Of a stretch of 64,000 nt of DNA, positions 43,293-51,360 are shown one piece after another. The notes below the pieces were generated by a model, which saw only the letters and a list, made by a program, of their open reading frames with translations, had not been told where the DNA came from and did not search any database. Made by a program: the position numbers and the translations under genes. Position 1 is the stretch's first letter. Every line of letters starts with the position of its first letter. The stretch lies in the NCBI GenBank assembly GCA_963709085.1, contig CAVPVB010000007.1:2480001-2544000 (forward strand), read 5' to 3'. The DNA comes from Rhodovastum sp963709085. GTDB lineage: Bacteria; Pseudomonadota; Alphaproteobacteria; Acetobacterales; Acetobacteraceae.

Positions 43293-45041
43293 ATGGCGAT
43301 CTATCCCGACGTCCCCAACACTGACCTGCTCGACCGCATTCCGCTCGATGCCCGGGTCGTCCTCGATGTCGGCTGCATGACCGGCGCGCTCGGCGCCGAG
43401 TTCAAGCGGCGCAACCCCGGCTGCCGCTATCTCGGTATCGAGCAGGACCCGGCCGCCGCCCGAATCGCCGCCGCACGGCTGGACGAGGTCGCCACCAGCT
43501 GCGTCGAGGACGAGCCGTTCCCGTTCGGCCCCGGACCGTTCGACTGCATCATCTATGGGGACGTGCTCGAACACCTGCGCGATCCTTGGGCCGTGCTGCG
43601 CCGCCATGCCCCGTCGCTGGCCGAGGATGGGGTGGTGCTGATCTGCATGCCCAACGCCGAGCACTGGAGCTTCGCCGAGCGGCTGCTGCGCGGCACCTGG
43701 GACTACGAACCGATCGGGCTGTTCGACCGCACCCATCTGCGCTGGTTCACCGCGGAGACGACGCATCGCGCGCTCACCGCCGCCGGGCTGGTGCCGCTGG
43801 ACACCCGGCCGCGCATCTTCGACCGCGACGCCGGCGAGGCCTTCGTGCAGGCGATGGCGCCGGCGCTGGCCGCGCTCGGCATCGACCGCGACGGCTACCG
43901 CAGCCGCGCCCTGCCGTTGCAACATGTCTGGCGCGCCGTCCGCAGCGCCCCGCCGCCGCTGCATCTGATGTCCACCATGCTCGACCATGTCGGCGGGGTG
44001 AGCCATGTGCGGGTGGTGCAGCCCCTGCGGGCGTTGGCGACCCGTCCCGGGGTGACCGCCGAGGTGGTATCGACCGGCCAAAGCCTGGTCCCGCAGGCGC
44101 CGGACGGCGCGGCGCGGCTGTTTCTGTTCCACCGCCCGGTGCTCGCCGGCGCGGAGGGGCTGGAACAGTTGCGCACGCTGATCGCGCATGGCTGGATGGT
44201 GGTGTGCGAGTTCGACGACCATCCCGGCTTCCTGCCGGCGATGCAGCGCGACGACGTGCATAATTTCCGCGCCGTGCATGCGGTGCAGACCTCGACGGCG
44301 CCGCTGGCGGCGGTGCTGCGCCAGCACAACCCGGAAGTGGCGGTGTTCCCCAACGCCATCGTGCGGCTGCCGGAGCCGCGCAACCACGCCGACCCCGACC
44401 GGCTGACGCTGTTCTTCGCCGGGCTGAATCGCGCGGATGACTGGCCGCCCTTCCTGGGGGCGCTGAACGCCGTGGCGGCGCTCGCCGGCGAGCGGCTGCA
44501 GTTCCGCATCGTCGCCGACAGCGGTCTGTTCGAGGCGCTGCAGACGCCGCACAAAAGCTTCGTGCCGCTATGCGACTACGAAACCTACCAGGACCTGCTG
44601 GCGCGCAGCGAAATCTCGTTCATGCCGCTGCGCGCCAGCCCGTTCAACCACTGCAAGTCGGACCTGAAGTTCATCGAGGCGGCCGCCCACCGGGTGACCG
44701 CCCTGGCAAGCCCGGTGGTCTACGAAGACAGCATCGAGGACGGGCGGACCGGGCTGCTGTTCCGCGATGCCGGCGAGTTGCAGCGGCGGCTGCTGCACCT
44801 GCTCGCCGATCCCGCCCAGTGCCGCGCCATCGGCGACGCCGCCCGGGCAATGGTGGCCCGCCAGCGCATGCTGGCCACCCAGATGCCGCATCGCCTGGCC
44901 TGGTACCGCTCGCTCTGGGCCCGCCGCGAGGAACTGCACAGCGCGCTGCTCGAACGGGTGCCGGAGCTGGCCCGCCCGCCCGCCGATCCGGCGGCGCCGC
45001 TGCCGGAACAAGGCACCGGGGTGCTGCTGCCGGCGGGTTGA
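43293..45041 (+). CDS. Bifunctional methyltransferase-glycosyltransferase fusion
   Basis: A 582-residue fusion. The N-terminal half (about residues 1-200) is a class I methyltransferase: RVVLDVGCMTGALGAEF, IEQDPAAARIA, FDCIIYGDVLEHL, PNAEHWSFAERLLRG. The C-terminal half (about 220-560) is a GT-B-like glycosyltransferase: HVGGVSHVRVVQPLRAL, VCEFDDHPGFLP, VAVFPNAIVRLPEP, FFAGLNRADDWPPFLGALN, and a late PLRASPFNHCKSDLKFIEAAA with the nucleotide-sugar pocket. It follows fliJ by 56 bp on the same strand, so a role in glycosylation of flagellin or another surface structure is a reasonable inference. ATG 43293 is first good start. Confidence 0.85.
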   Translation: MAIYPDVPNTDLLDRIPLDARVVLDVGCMTGALGAEFKRRNPGCRYLGIEQDPAAARIAAARLDEVATSCVEDEPFPFGPGPFDCIIYGDVLEHLRDPWAVLRRHAPSLAEDGVVLICMPNAEHWSFAERLLRGTWDYEPIGLFDRTHLRWFTAETTHRALTAAGLVPLDTRPRIFDRDAGEAFVQAMAPALAALGIDRDGYRSRALPLQHVWRAVRSAPPPLHLMSTMLDHVGGVSHVRVVQPLRALATRPGVTAEVVSTGQSLVPQAPDGAARLFLFHRPVLAGAEGLEQLRTLIAHGWMVVCEFDDHPGFLPAMQRDDVHNFRAVHAVQTSTAPLAAVLRQHNPEVAVFPNAIVRLPEPRNHADPDRLTLFFAGLNRADDWPPFLGALNAVAALAGERLQFRIVADSGLFEALQTPHKSFVPLCDYETYQDLLARSEISFMPLRASPFNHCKSDLKFIEAAAHRVTALASPVVYEDSIEDGRTGLLFRDAGELQRRLLHLLADPAQCRAIGDAARAMVARQRMLATQMPHRLAWYRSLWARREELHSALLERVPELARPPADPAAPLPEQGTGVLLPAG

Positions 45042-45068
45042 CCGACGCCGTTCTTCGCTGACGTTGTA

Positions 45069-47063
45069 TCAGATGCGCAGCGTCCACCGCATGGCCGGCC
45101 GCAGCAACGGCGCGATGGCAAGCGCCGCCTTGGCGACCAGCGGATTCTTCACGACCGGCGACAGCATGACCCAGGTCGCGAGCGCCCGCCGCGGCCCCAG
45201 ATGCGGGGCGAGGATGCGAAGATGATCCGCGGCTTCGCCGATGAGCTGCCGGCTGCCTGAGCGAAGCGCCTTCAAATACTCCACGATCATCTGCGGGAAG
45301 AACCGCGGCGCGATCATGCTGCTGGAGAAGCATCGGGTCCGGCGGGCGTCGTCCGGATAATTCGCCAGCAGCTTGCGGGCGTAGGTCGCCCGGCTTCTGG
45401 CCATGCGCGGGGTGTAGGATGAGCTGGTCGGGTAAATCCGCCATTGCGACAGCGCCTCATCGACGAATTCATTGTCGTATCCGGCACTGTACAGGCGCAG
45501 GAACAGGTCATCATCCTCGTAGCCGGAGAGCGTCTCGTCAAAGCCGCCCACCGCCTCGAAGGCCCGGCGCGAAATCAGCGAGGCCGAGGGAAGAACGAAC
45601 ATGTCCTCCCGCAGGCAGGCGAACACATCGCGCTTCGGGTGCTGGGTGGGAAGCTTCGACAGGGCGGAACCGACGATCCGCCGTCCGGTCGCGTCGATTT
45701 CGTCCAGATTGCTGTAAACCCATCCGAGTTCCCGCGCGCGCGGTTCGACGAAGGGCTGCGCCAATCGCTCCAGATGGTTCGGATACCAGGCATCATCCTG
45801 GTCGAGCAGGGCGATCAGGTCGCCGCCGGCGCGCGCGATCCCGTAATTGCGCGCCGAGGACTGGCCGCCATTGGCCTTATGAAACAGCCGGATCGGATGT
45901 TCGGCAGCGAGACGTTCCACCACCGCGGCGCCGTCATCGGTCGAACCGTCATCGACGACGATGATTTCGGCGGCCGGCAGGGACTGGCAGAACACGCTGC
46001 GCAGCGCCTGCTCGATATAGCGTGCCCCGTTATAGAGCGGAATCACCACCGTGATCAGCAGGTCGCGGGTGTCGCGTCCGCTGGGGTGGGTGGGTGACAG
46101 AAATTCCGCAATGAAGTCCAGATCCGCCCGCGCCGCGCGGAAGGCTTCGGCATCCTGGCTGCGCAGGGCTTTCCGGCAATCCGCCGCGATCGGCCGGTAG
46201 AAACGGGGAACCAGCAGGTCGCGGGTATAATAGAGCGATCGGACCGGGTCATCGGGATAGGCGGCCACCAGCTTGCGGGCGTAGACGGCGCGGCTTTTTC
46301 CCATGCGCGGCGAATAGGACGAGCTTGCGTCATAAATTCGCCATTGCGACAACGGCGTATCGATGTATTCGTTGTCAAATCCGGCGAGGAAAAGTCGCAG
46401 GAACAAATCATCATCTTCATAGCCCGATAACCGCTCGTCGAATCCGCCCACCGCATCGAAAGCCTCGCGGGAAATCAGCGAGGCCGAAGGCAGGATAAAC
46501 ATGTCCTGCTTCAGGCAGGCGAAGATATCCCGCTTGGGATGCTGCGATCCGAGCGTGGTCAGGAACGAGCGGACCAGCATATGCCCGTTGGCGGCGATTT
46601 CATCGAGGTTGCTGTAGACCCAGCCGAGCGCCGTCGAACGCGGCCGCAGGAACGGCTTGACCAGTTCCGCCAGATGGTCCGGATACCAGATGTCATCCTG
46701 ATCGAGCAGGGCAATGAGATCGCCCGTCGCGTGTACCGCGCCGAAATTGCGGGCCGAGGACTGGCCGCCGTTGGCCTTGCTCAGCAGCGTGATCGGATAT
46801 TCCGCAGCGAGCCGGCGAACAATCTCCGCACCGTTATCGGTCGAGCCATCGTCGACGACGATGACCTCATTGGGCGGAAGCGTCTGCCGCATGACGCTGC
46901 GCAAAGCAGCCTCGATATACGTCGCACCATTATACAAGGGAATGATCGTCGATATTCTGGGGTCCCGATACGCAACAGCGCCGTCCCGACGATCCAACCG
47001 GAGCGCGGCATCAGGGTCGTGCCGTGCGGAGGCAAGGTCGTGTTCGACCAGGAGGACGCGCAT
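45069..47063 (-). CDS. Tandem GT2 glycosyltransferase with a ctrA-derived N-terminus
   Basis: A 664-residue protein with two GT-A (family 2) domains of about 300 residues each. Domain 1 starts RISTIIPLYNGATYIE (about residue 36) with IVVDDGSTDNG and LIALLDQDDIWYP; domain 2 starts ITVVIPLYNGARYIE (about 337) with VDDGSTDDG and LIALLDQDDAWYP. The halves are clearly an internal duplication (SGYEDDDLFLRL appears in both). The N-terminal 30 or so residues (MRVLLVEHDLASARHD) correspond to the first codons of ctrA, not to a GT2 protein. No later in-frame ATG, GTG or TTG precedes domain 1. The AAGGA ribosome site also matches ctrA. It is convergent with the fusion gene at 43293. Confidence 0.88.
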   Translation of the reverse strand: MRVLLVEHDLASARHDPDAALRLDRRDGAVAYRDPRISTIIPLYNGATYIEAALRSVMRQTLPPNEVIVVDDGSTDNGAEIVRRLAAEYPITLLSKANGGQSSARNFGAVHATGDLIALLDQDDIWYPDHLAELVKPFLRPRSTALGWVYSNLDEIAANGHMLVRSFLTTLGSQHPKRDIFACLKQDMFILPSASLISREAFDAVGGFDERLSGYEDDDLFLRLFLAGFDNEYIDTPLSQWRIYDASSSYSPRMGKSRAVYARKLVAAYPDDPVRSLYYTRDLLVPRFYRPIAADCRKALRSQDAEAFRAARADLDFIAEFLSPTHPSGRDTRDLLITVVIPLYNGARYIEQALRSVFCQSLPAAEIIVVDDGSTDDGAAVVERLAAEHPIRLFHKANGGQSSARNYGIARAGGDLIALLDQDDAWYPNHLERLAQPFVEPRARELGWVYSNLDEIDATGRRIVGSALSKLPTQHPKRDVFACLREDMFVLPSASLISRRAFEAVGGFDETLSGYEDDDLFLRLYSAGYDNEFVDEALSQWRIYPTSSSYTPRMARSRATYARKLLANYPDDARRTRCFSSSMIAPRFFPQMIVEYLKALRSGSRQLIGEAADHLRILAPHLGPRRALATWVMLSPVVKNPLVAKAALAIAPLLRPAMRWTLRI

Positions 47064-47494
47064 CGGGGAATCCTTCTGCTACCTGCGATCGCAATGGTAT
47101 CAGGGTCGCACGAATTCCGCCATAGGCATTCGCCTTATTCGCGTCTCTATCACGGAAATGAACGTAACAAAGAAGAATTTTTGCTCAATTACTGGACATC
47201 AAATAAGGGGTCTACACGAACTCGTTACAGCAAAATCTGTCCTGATCAGACTGAATTCAAATATCCGCGGTGAAATGCTGACAAAATTGCACTGACCCTC
47301 TCCGGAACCGAATCACCCGGTTTCTGCCATTCGGGCGGCGTTCTATCGCCACCCGGGCCGTTCCACAGCTTTGTGCAGGATGTGGCATCGTCTGGACCAG
47401 GTTCCGGCCGGACGCAATCAACCGTGTCCCGCGGCAGGCAATGTCCCGCCGCGCAGCCGAAACCACCCGCCCGGTGAACCGGTGCGGGGAGGCG
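47064..47494. other. AT-rich intergenic region between glycosyltransferase and nusG
   Basis: 431 bp. The part next to the glycosyltransferase gene (about 47064-47110) is similar to the ctrA upstream region; the rest is AT-rich (47120-47290) and probably holds its promoter. A weak CCGCCCGGT/ACCGGTGCGG hairpin near 47470-47490 follows nusG. rplK, usual after nusG, is absent. Confidence 0.5.
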
Positions 47495-48025
47495 TCAGAC
47501 CTTCTCGACCTGGCCGTATTCCAGTTCGACCGGGGTGGAGCGACCGAAGATGGAGACGCTGACCTTCACGCGGCCCTTCTCCTCGTCCACCTCCTCGATC
47601 ACGCCGTTGAAGCTGGTGAACGGACCATCGGCAACGCGAACCTGCTCGCCGACCTCGAACACCACGGACGGACGCGGCCGCTCCACGCCTTCCTGGGTCT
47701 GCCTGAGGATGCGCTCGGCCTCGGCGTCGGAAATCGGGCTGGGACGGGTCTTGGTGCCGAGGAAGCCGGTGACCTTGGGCGTGTCCTTCACCAGGTGCCA
47801 GACATCGTCGCTGAGTTCCATCTTCACCAGCACATAGCCGGGGAAGAACTTATGCTCGGCGTTGACCTTCTGGCCGCGGCGGACCTCGATCACCTGCTCG
47901 GAGGGCACCAGCACGTCGTCGATCTGGTCCGCGAGCCCCTTCTGGGCCGCCTGCTCCTTGATCTGCTGGGCGATCTTCTTTTCGAAACCCGAGTAGACGT
48001 GCACCACGTACCAGCGTTTGGCCAT
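47495..48025 (-). CDS. nusG: Transcription termination/antitermination protein NusG
   Basis: A 176-residue NusG. The NGN domain starts KRWYVVHVYSGFEKKIAQQI with FFPGYVLVKMEL and VTGFLGTKTRPSPI; the C-terminal KOW domain has FEVGEQVRVADGPFTSFNGVIEE. NusG links RNA polymerase to Rho and ribosomes. It follows secE by 11 bp on the same strand. It is followed not by ribosomal protein genes rplK-rplA but by an unrelated glycosyltransferase. Confidence 0.97.
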   Translation of the reverse strand: MAKRWYVVHVYSGFEKKIAQQIKEQAAQKGLADQIDDVLVPSEQVIEVRRGQKVNAEHKFFPGYVLVKMELSDDVWHLVKDTPKVTGFLGTKTRPSPISDAEAERILRQTQEGVERPRPSVVFEVGEQVRVADGPFTSFNGVIEEVDEEKGRVKVSVSIFGRSTPVELEYGQVEKV

Positions 48026-48036
48026 CGGCTTCTCCT

Positions 48037-48240
48037 TCAGCCCGCCGCGCCGAACAGCAGGCGCACGAACACGCCGATGATCTGATCGGCGATGAAGAAG
48101 AAAGCCGCCGCCATCGCCGCCATGGCAAACACCAGCCCGGTCGTGACCAGCGTCTCCTTGCGCGACGGCCAGGTGACCTTGGAGATTTCGCTGCGCACTT
48201 CGCGGAAGAACCTCACCGGATGGATCGCCAATCCGCTCAT
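48037..48240 (-). CDS. secE: Preprotein translocase subunit SecE
   Basis: A 67-residue single-TM SecE. VRFFREVRSEISKVTWPSRKE is the conserved cytoplasmic amphipathic segment, followed by the TM helix (TTGLVFAMAAMAAAFFFIADQ). The AGGAG ribosome site is unusually close to ATG 48240; a TTG four codons later would have better spacing. It is the gene between tRNA-Trp and nusG, the classical order. Confidence 0.93.
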   Translation of the reverse strand: MSGLAIHPVRFFREVRSEISKVTWPSRKETLVTTGLVFAMAAMAAAFFFIADQIIGVFVRLLFGAAG

Positions 48241-48273
48241 GCTCCTGAGTTGCCTTTCGAACGTGGAATGCAG

Positions 48274-48350
48274 TGGCAGGGGTGGAGGGTCTCGAACCCC
48301 CAACCTCCGGTTTTGGAGACCGGCGCTCTAGCCAATTGAGCTACACCCCT
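48274..48350 (-). tRNA. tRNA-Trp (anticodon CCA)
   Basis: The minus strand from 48350 reads AGGGGTGTAGCTCAATTGGC and folds as a full cloverleaf: acceptor AGGGGTG/CACCCCT, anticodon loop CTCCAAA with CCA, TpsiC loop GTTCGAGAC, discriminator G, and an encoded 3' CCA (48274-48276). It is first in the trnW-secE-nusG unit. Confidence 0.97.
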
Positions 48351-48412
48351 ACCGGTTCCCGGGAAACGTCGGCGCGCCATGGCGCCTCCCCGCAATCCGG
48401 GTGCGGAGGCGG

Positions 48413-48441
48413 TAGAAAGAATGTGGCGGGGTTTCTGTCAA
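48413..48441 (-). promoter_or_regulatory. Candidate promoter of tRNA-Trp-secE-nusG
   Basis: On the minus strand a CTTGACA -35 element (TTGACA at 48436-48441) is followed after 17 bp by TTTCTA (48413-48418). The -35 is excellent and the -10 weak. The tRNA would begin 60-65 bases downstream. Confidence 0.45.
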
Positions 48442-48473
48442 GGGCTGGTTCGCCGAATGCACGTTGCCCGCGC

Positions 48474-48560
48474 GAAGGAAGGCCAGGGCTCTGCCCTGGA
48501 CCCGCCAGGGGCCGGGAGGCCCCTGGACCCCATTCGTTAAGGGTTCCAAGGGGCTACGCC
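48474..48560. repeat. Intergenic palindromic repeat copy
   Basis: Dyads ccagggctctgccctgg and ccaggggccgggaggcccctgg, then a partial second copy (ggttccaaggggctacgcccc). It lies upstream of tRNA-Trp and directly at the stop of the dioxygenase gene. Confidence 0.85.
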
Positions 48561-48563
48561 CCG

Positions 48564-49340
48564 CTACGAGAACGCATAGGCATCCATGCGCAGCATGCCA
48601 TAGCTGACGCTGGCATGCAGCCGCTCGGCGCGTGACTCGGCGCCGGCGGCGCCCATCGCCACGAACAACGGCAGCAGATGTTCCTCGGTCGGGTGCTGGG
48701 CGGCGGCATGCGGTGCCTTGTGGCGATAGGTCAGCAGGTCGCAACGCCGCCCCGCCAGCAGCGCCGCCTCCATCCAGGTCGAAAAGGCCGCCACGTCCGG
48801 CGCCTCGGGTGCGTCCGCCGCCTGGCCGCGAAAACGCGACAGGTCATGGGTGAAACTGCCCGAACCGATCACCAGCACGCCCTGCGCGCGCAGCGGCGCC
48901 AGCGCGCGGCCGACCTCAAAATGGTGCGCCGGGCCGAGATGGCTCTGCACCGAGATCTGCAGCACCGGGACATCCGCCTGCGGATAGGCCAGCAGCAGCG
49001 GCACCCAGGCGCCATGGTCCAGGCCACGCGCCCGGTCGATGCCGACCTGCAGCCCGGCGCTGCCGAGCAGGTCCGCCACCTGCTCGGCCAGCACCGGATC
49101 GCCCGGGGCGTCGTAACGCAATTCATACAGCGCCCGGGGAAAGCCGCCGAAATCGTGGATGGTGCGATTGCGGGCCACCGCGTTCACCAGGGGAACCGCC
49201 GTCTCCCAATGCGCGGAGGCGACCAGAATGGCCCGCGGCCGGCCAAGCGCGCCGCCGAGCCCGGCCAGGAAGTCGTGCGCGGGGTCCTGCGTGAGCGCCA
49301 CCATGGGTGACCCATGGCTCAGGAACAGGCTCGGCAGCAT
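48564..49340 (-). CDS. Class III extradiol dioxygenase (DODA/YgiD type)
   Basis: A 258-residue nonheme iron(II) ring-cleaving enzyme. The N-terminus PSLFLSHGSPMVAL provides the first His ligand (about residue 9); VASAHWET (about 41-48) gives the second. LDHGAWVPLLLAYPQADVPV and VIGSGSFTHDL follow. All are typical of LigB-type 4,5-DOPA dioxygenases. Ribosome site GGAGG lies before ATG 49340. It is divergent from a LysR gene and follows a truncated doxX-like ORF. Confidence 0.9.
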   Translation of the reverse strand: MLPSLFLSHGSPMVALTQDPAHDFLAGLGGALGRPRAILVASAHWETAVPLVNAVARNRTIHDFGGFPRALYELRYDAPGDPVLAEQVADLLGSAGLQVGIDRARGLDHGAWVPLLLAYPQADVPVLQISVQSHLGPAHHFEVGRALAPLRAQGVLVIGSGSFTHDLSRFRGQAADAPEAPDVAAFSTWMEAALLAGRRCDLLTYRHKAPHAAAQHPTEEHLLPLFVAMGAAGAESRAERLHASVSYGMLRMDAYAFS

Positions 49341-49355
49341 GGCATCCTCCTCCGG

Positions 49356-49457
49356 TCAGGCCAGCGCGGCATTGGCGCGCGGCAGGCGCCCGGCCAGGGC
49401 CACTCGCAGCAGCAGCGCGCCCCATTCGGCCTGATCGGTCACGCGATGATGGGTCAT
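49356..49457 (-). pseudogene. Truncated DoxX-like ORF (33 residues)
   Basis: A good AGGAGA ribosome site and ATG at 49457 lead MTHHRVTDQAEWGALLLRVA, which resembles the first transmembrane segment of DoxX proteins, but the frame ends after 33 residues. DoxX genes are commonly found next to DODA-type dioxygenases and their LysR regulators, so this is probably a deletion remnant of one. Identification is by context and a short similarity only. Confidence 0.4.
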
Positions 49458-49570
49458 CGAAATCTCCTGCCCTGTCGGCGCCGGACCACCCGGCACGACA
49501 GAAACATCGTGTCTTCGGTTTCGCATTGCAGTTGCCTATGATGGCACAGACACTATACGGAACTGCATGG

Positions 49571-50461
49571 ATGCTCGACTGGGATGATCTGCGCACATTC
49601 CTGGCGATCGCCCGCCACGGCACCCTCTCGGCCGCGGCACGCGCACTCGGGGTCCACCAGCCCACCATGGGCCGGCGCCTCGCGGCGCTGGAACAGCGGG
49701 CCGGCGCGCGCCTGCTGCAGAAAACCCCGCGCGGCTACACCCCCACCGCGGCGGGCAAGTCCATTCTGGGCAATGTCGAGCGCATCGAGGCCGAAGCGCT
49801 GGCGGTGGAGCGCCGTATCACCGGTCGCGACATCCGGCTGGAGGGCACGGTGCGCATCACCACGGTGGAATCCTTCGCGGCCGAGATCGTGATGCCGGTC
49901 CTGGCCGGGCTGCGCCAGCGCCATCCCGGCATCGACATCGACCTGCTGGCCGATGTGCGCAACCTGAACCTGACCCACCGGGAGGCCGATGTGGCGCTGC
50001 GGATGGCGCGGCTCGAGCAGGCCGACCTCACCGTGCGCCGCATCGGCCTGCTCGGCTTCGGACTGTATGCGTCGCCCGCCTACCTGGAATCGCGCGGCGT
50101 GCCGGCATTCGACCGCGGCGGCAAAGGACACGACCTGATCCTGACCCAGCCCGAACTGATGGCGGGTGCGGAAATGACCTGGCTTACCGCCCTCCTGCCC
50201 CGCGCCGCGCCGGCCCTGCGCACCAACAGCCGCTACAACCATCGCGCCGCCGCCCTGGCCGGGCTGGGTATCGCCTGCCTCGCCCGCTACCTTGGCGATG
50301 CCAGCCCCCTGGTGATGCTGGACCCGCCAACACCGCCGCCGGCGCGCGAACTGTGGCTGGGCGTGCATACCGACATCCGGCATATGCCGCGTATCCGCGC
50401 CGTGACCGAGGCGCTGGCGGCGGGGGTGAAGGCCCGCGCCCACGTCCTGGCGCCGGGATGA
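49571..50461 (+). CDS. LysR family transcriptional regulator
   Basis: A 296-residue LTTR. The N-terminal winged helix: LDWDDLRTFLAIARHGTLSA and GVHQPTMGRRLAALEQRAGARL. The C-terminal effector domain has EGTVRITTVESFAAEI. ATG 49571 matches the usual LTTR start (DWDDLRTFL); ATG 49541 is an alternative. Divergent to the dioxygenase-doxX unit, which it probably regulates from the intervening region (49458-49570). Confidence 0.9.
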   Translation: MLDWDDLRTFLAIARHGTLSAAARALGVHQPTMGRRLAALEQRAGARLLQKTPRGYTPTAAGKSILGNVERIEAEALAVERRITGRDIRLEGTVRITTVESFAAEIVMPVLAGLRQRHPGIDIDLLADVRNLNLTHREADVALRMARLEQADLTVRRIGLLGFGLYASPAYLESRGVPAFDRGGKGHDLILTQPELMAGAEMTWLTALLPRAAPALRTNSRYNHRAAALAGLGIACLARYLGDASPLVMLDPPTPPPARELWLGVHTDIRHMPRIRAVTEALAAGVKARAHVLAPG

Positions 50462-50485
50462 GGCGCCGCTGCCGGAGACATATCC

Positions 50486-51205
50486 ATGCGACTGAGCGAT
50501 TTCCGGGTGCTGAGTTTCGACTGCTACGGCACGCTGATCGACTGGGAGAGCGGCCTGCTGGTCGCCCTGCGGACCCTGCTGGACCGCGCCGGCACCGTCC
50601 TCTCCCGCGATGCCGCGCTGGAAGCCTTCGCCCGCCACGAATCGGCACAGCAGGCCGAAACACCGGCGATGCTCTATTCCGACGTGTTGGCGCAGGCGCA
50701 TCGCCGGCTGGCGGAGGAATGGGGCGTCCAGACCACCGAGGCGGAAAACCAGCGCTTCGGCGCCTCCGTCCCCGACTGGCCCGCATTCCCGGACACGCCG
50801 GCGGCACTGCAATACCTCAAGCAGCACTACAGGCTGGTGATCCTGTCCAACGTGGACCGGGCCAGCTTCGCCGGCAGCAACCGCCGCCTCGGCGTCGCCT
50901 TCGACGCCGTCTATACAGCGCAGGACATCGGCAGCTACAAGCCCGACCCGGCCAATTTCCGCACGATGCTGGATCGCCTCGCCGCCATCGGCCACCGCCC
51001 CGCCGACATCCTGCACACCGCCCAGAGCCTGTTCCACGACCACGCCCCGGCGAAACGCTTTGGCCTCGCCACCGCCTGGATCGACCGCCGCCACGACCGG
51101 GCGGGCTGGGGCGCGACCATGGCCCCGCCGGCCGACGCCACCTGGGATTTCCGCTTTCCCTCGCTCGCCGCCATGGTGGAAGCGCACCGCGGCGAACAAG
51201 GCTGA
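50486..51205 (+). CDS. Haloacid dehalogenase type II (HAD superfamily)
   Basis: A 239-residue HAD hydrolase. VLSFDCYGTLIDWE contains the nucleophile Asp (about residue 11); VILSNVD (motif II) and GSYKPD (motif III Lys) follow, and HTAQSLFHDHAPA is the type II dehalogenase/phosphatase motif IV. L-2-haloacid dehalogenases and phosphatases share this pattern, so the substrate is open. It is 24 bp downstream of the LysR gene, same strand. Confidence 0.88.
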   Translation: MRLSDFRVLSFDCYGTLIDWESGLLVALRTLLDRAGTVLSRDAALEAFARHESAQQAETPAMLYSDVLAQAHRRLAEEWGVQTTEAENQRFGASVPDWPAFPDTPAALQYLKQHYRLVILSNVDRASFAGSNRRLGVAFDAVYTAQDIGSYKPDPANFRTMLDRLAAIGHRPADILHTAQSLFHDHAPAKRFGLATAWIDRRHDRAGWGATMAPPADATWDFRFPSLAAMVEAHRGEQG

Positions 51206-51360
51206 TCGAACGGTTGATTTCGGCCCGGCCGCCTGATCGAATGTCCGGATGACAGCATCCGACCTTGGTCTGGCCTGCGGCAAGCCCCCGGCCGGGGGCT
51301 GCGCCACAACCAGAGTGGGCCGGTCCCGCCCCCCTGCCCGCCCCCCTGAAGGACGCTCGC

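Noticed and set aside
41433..44552. 1039-codon minus-strand frame over fliI, fliJ and the fusion gene
   Set aside because: Antisense shadow of three well-supported genes, with Arg/His/Gln-rich composition.
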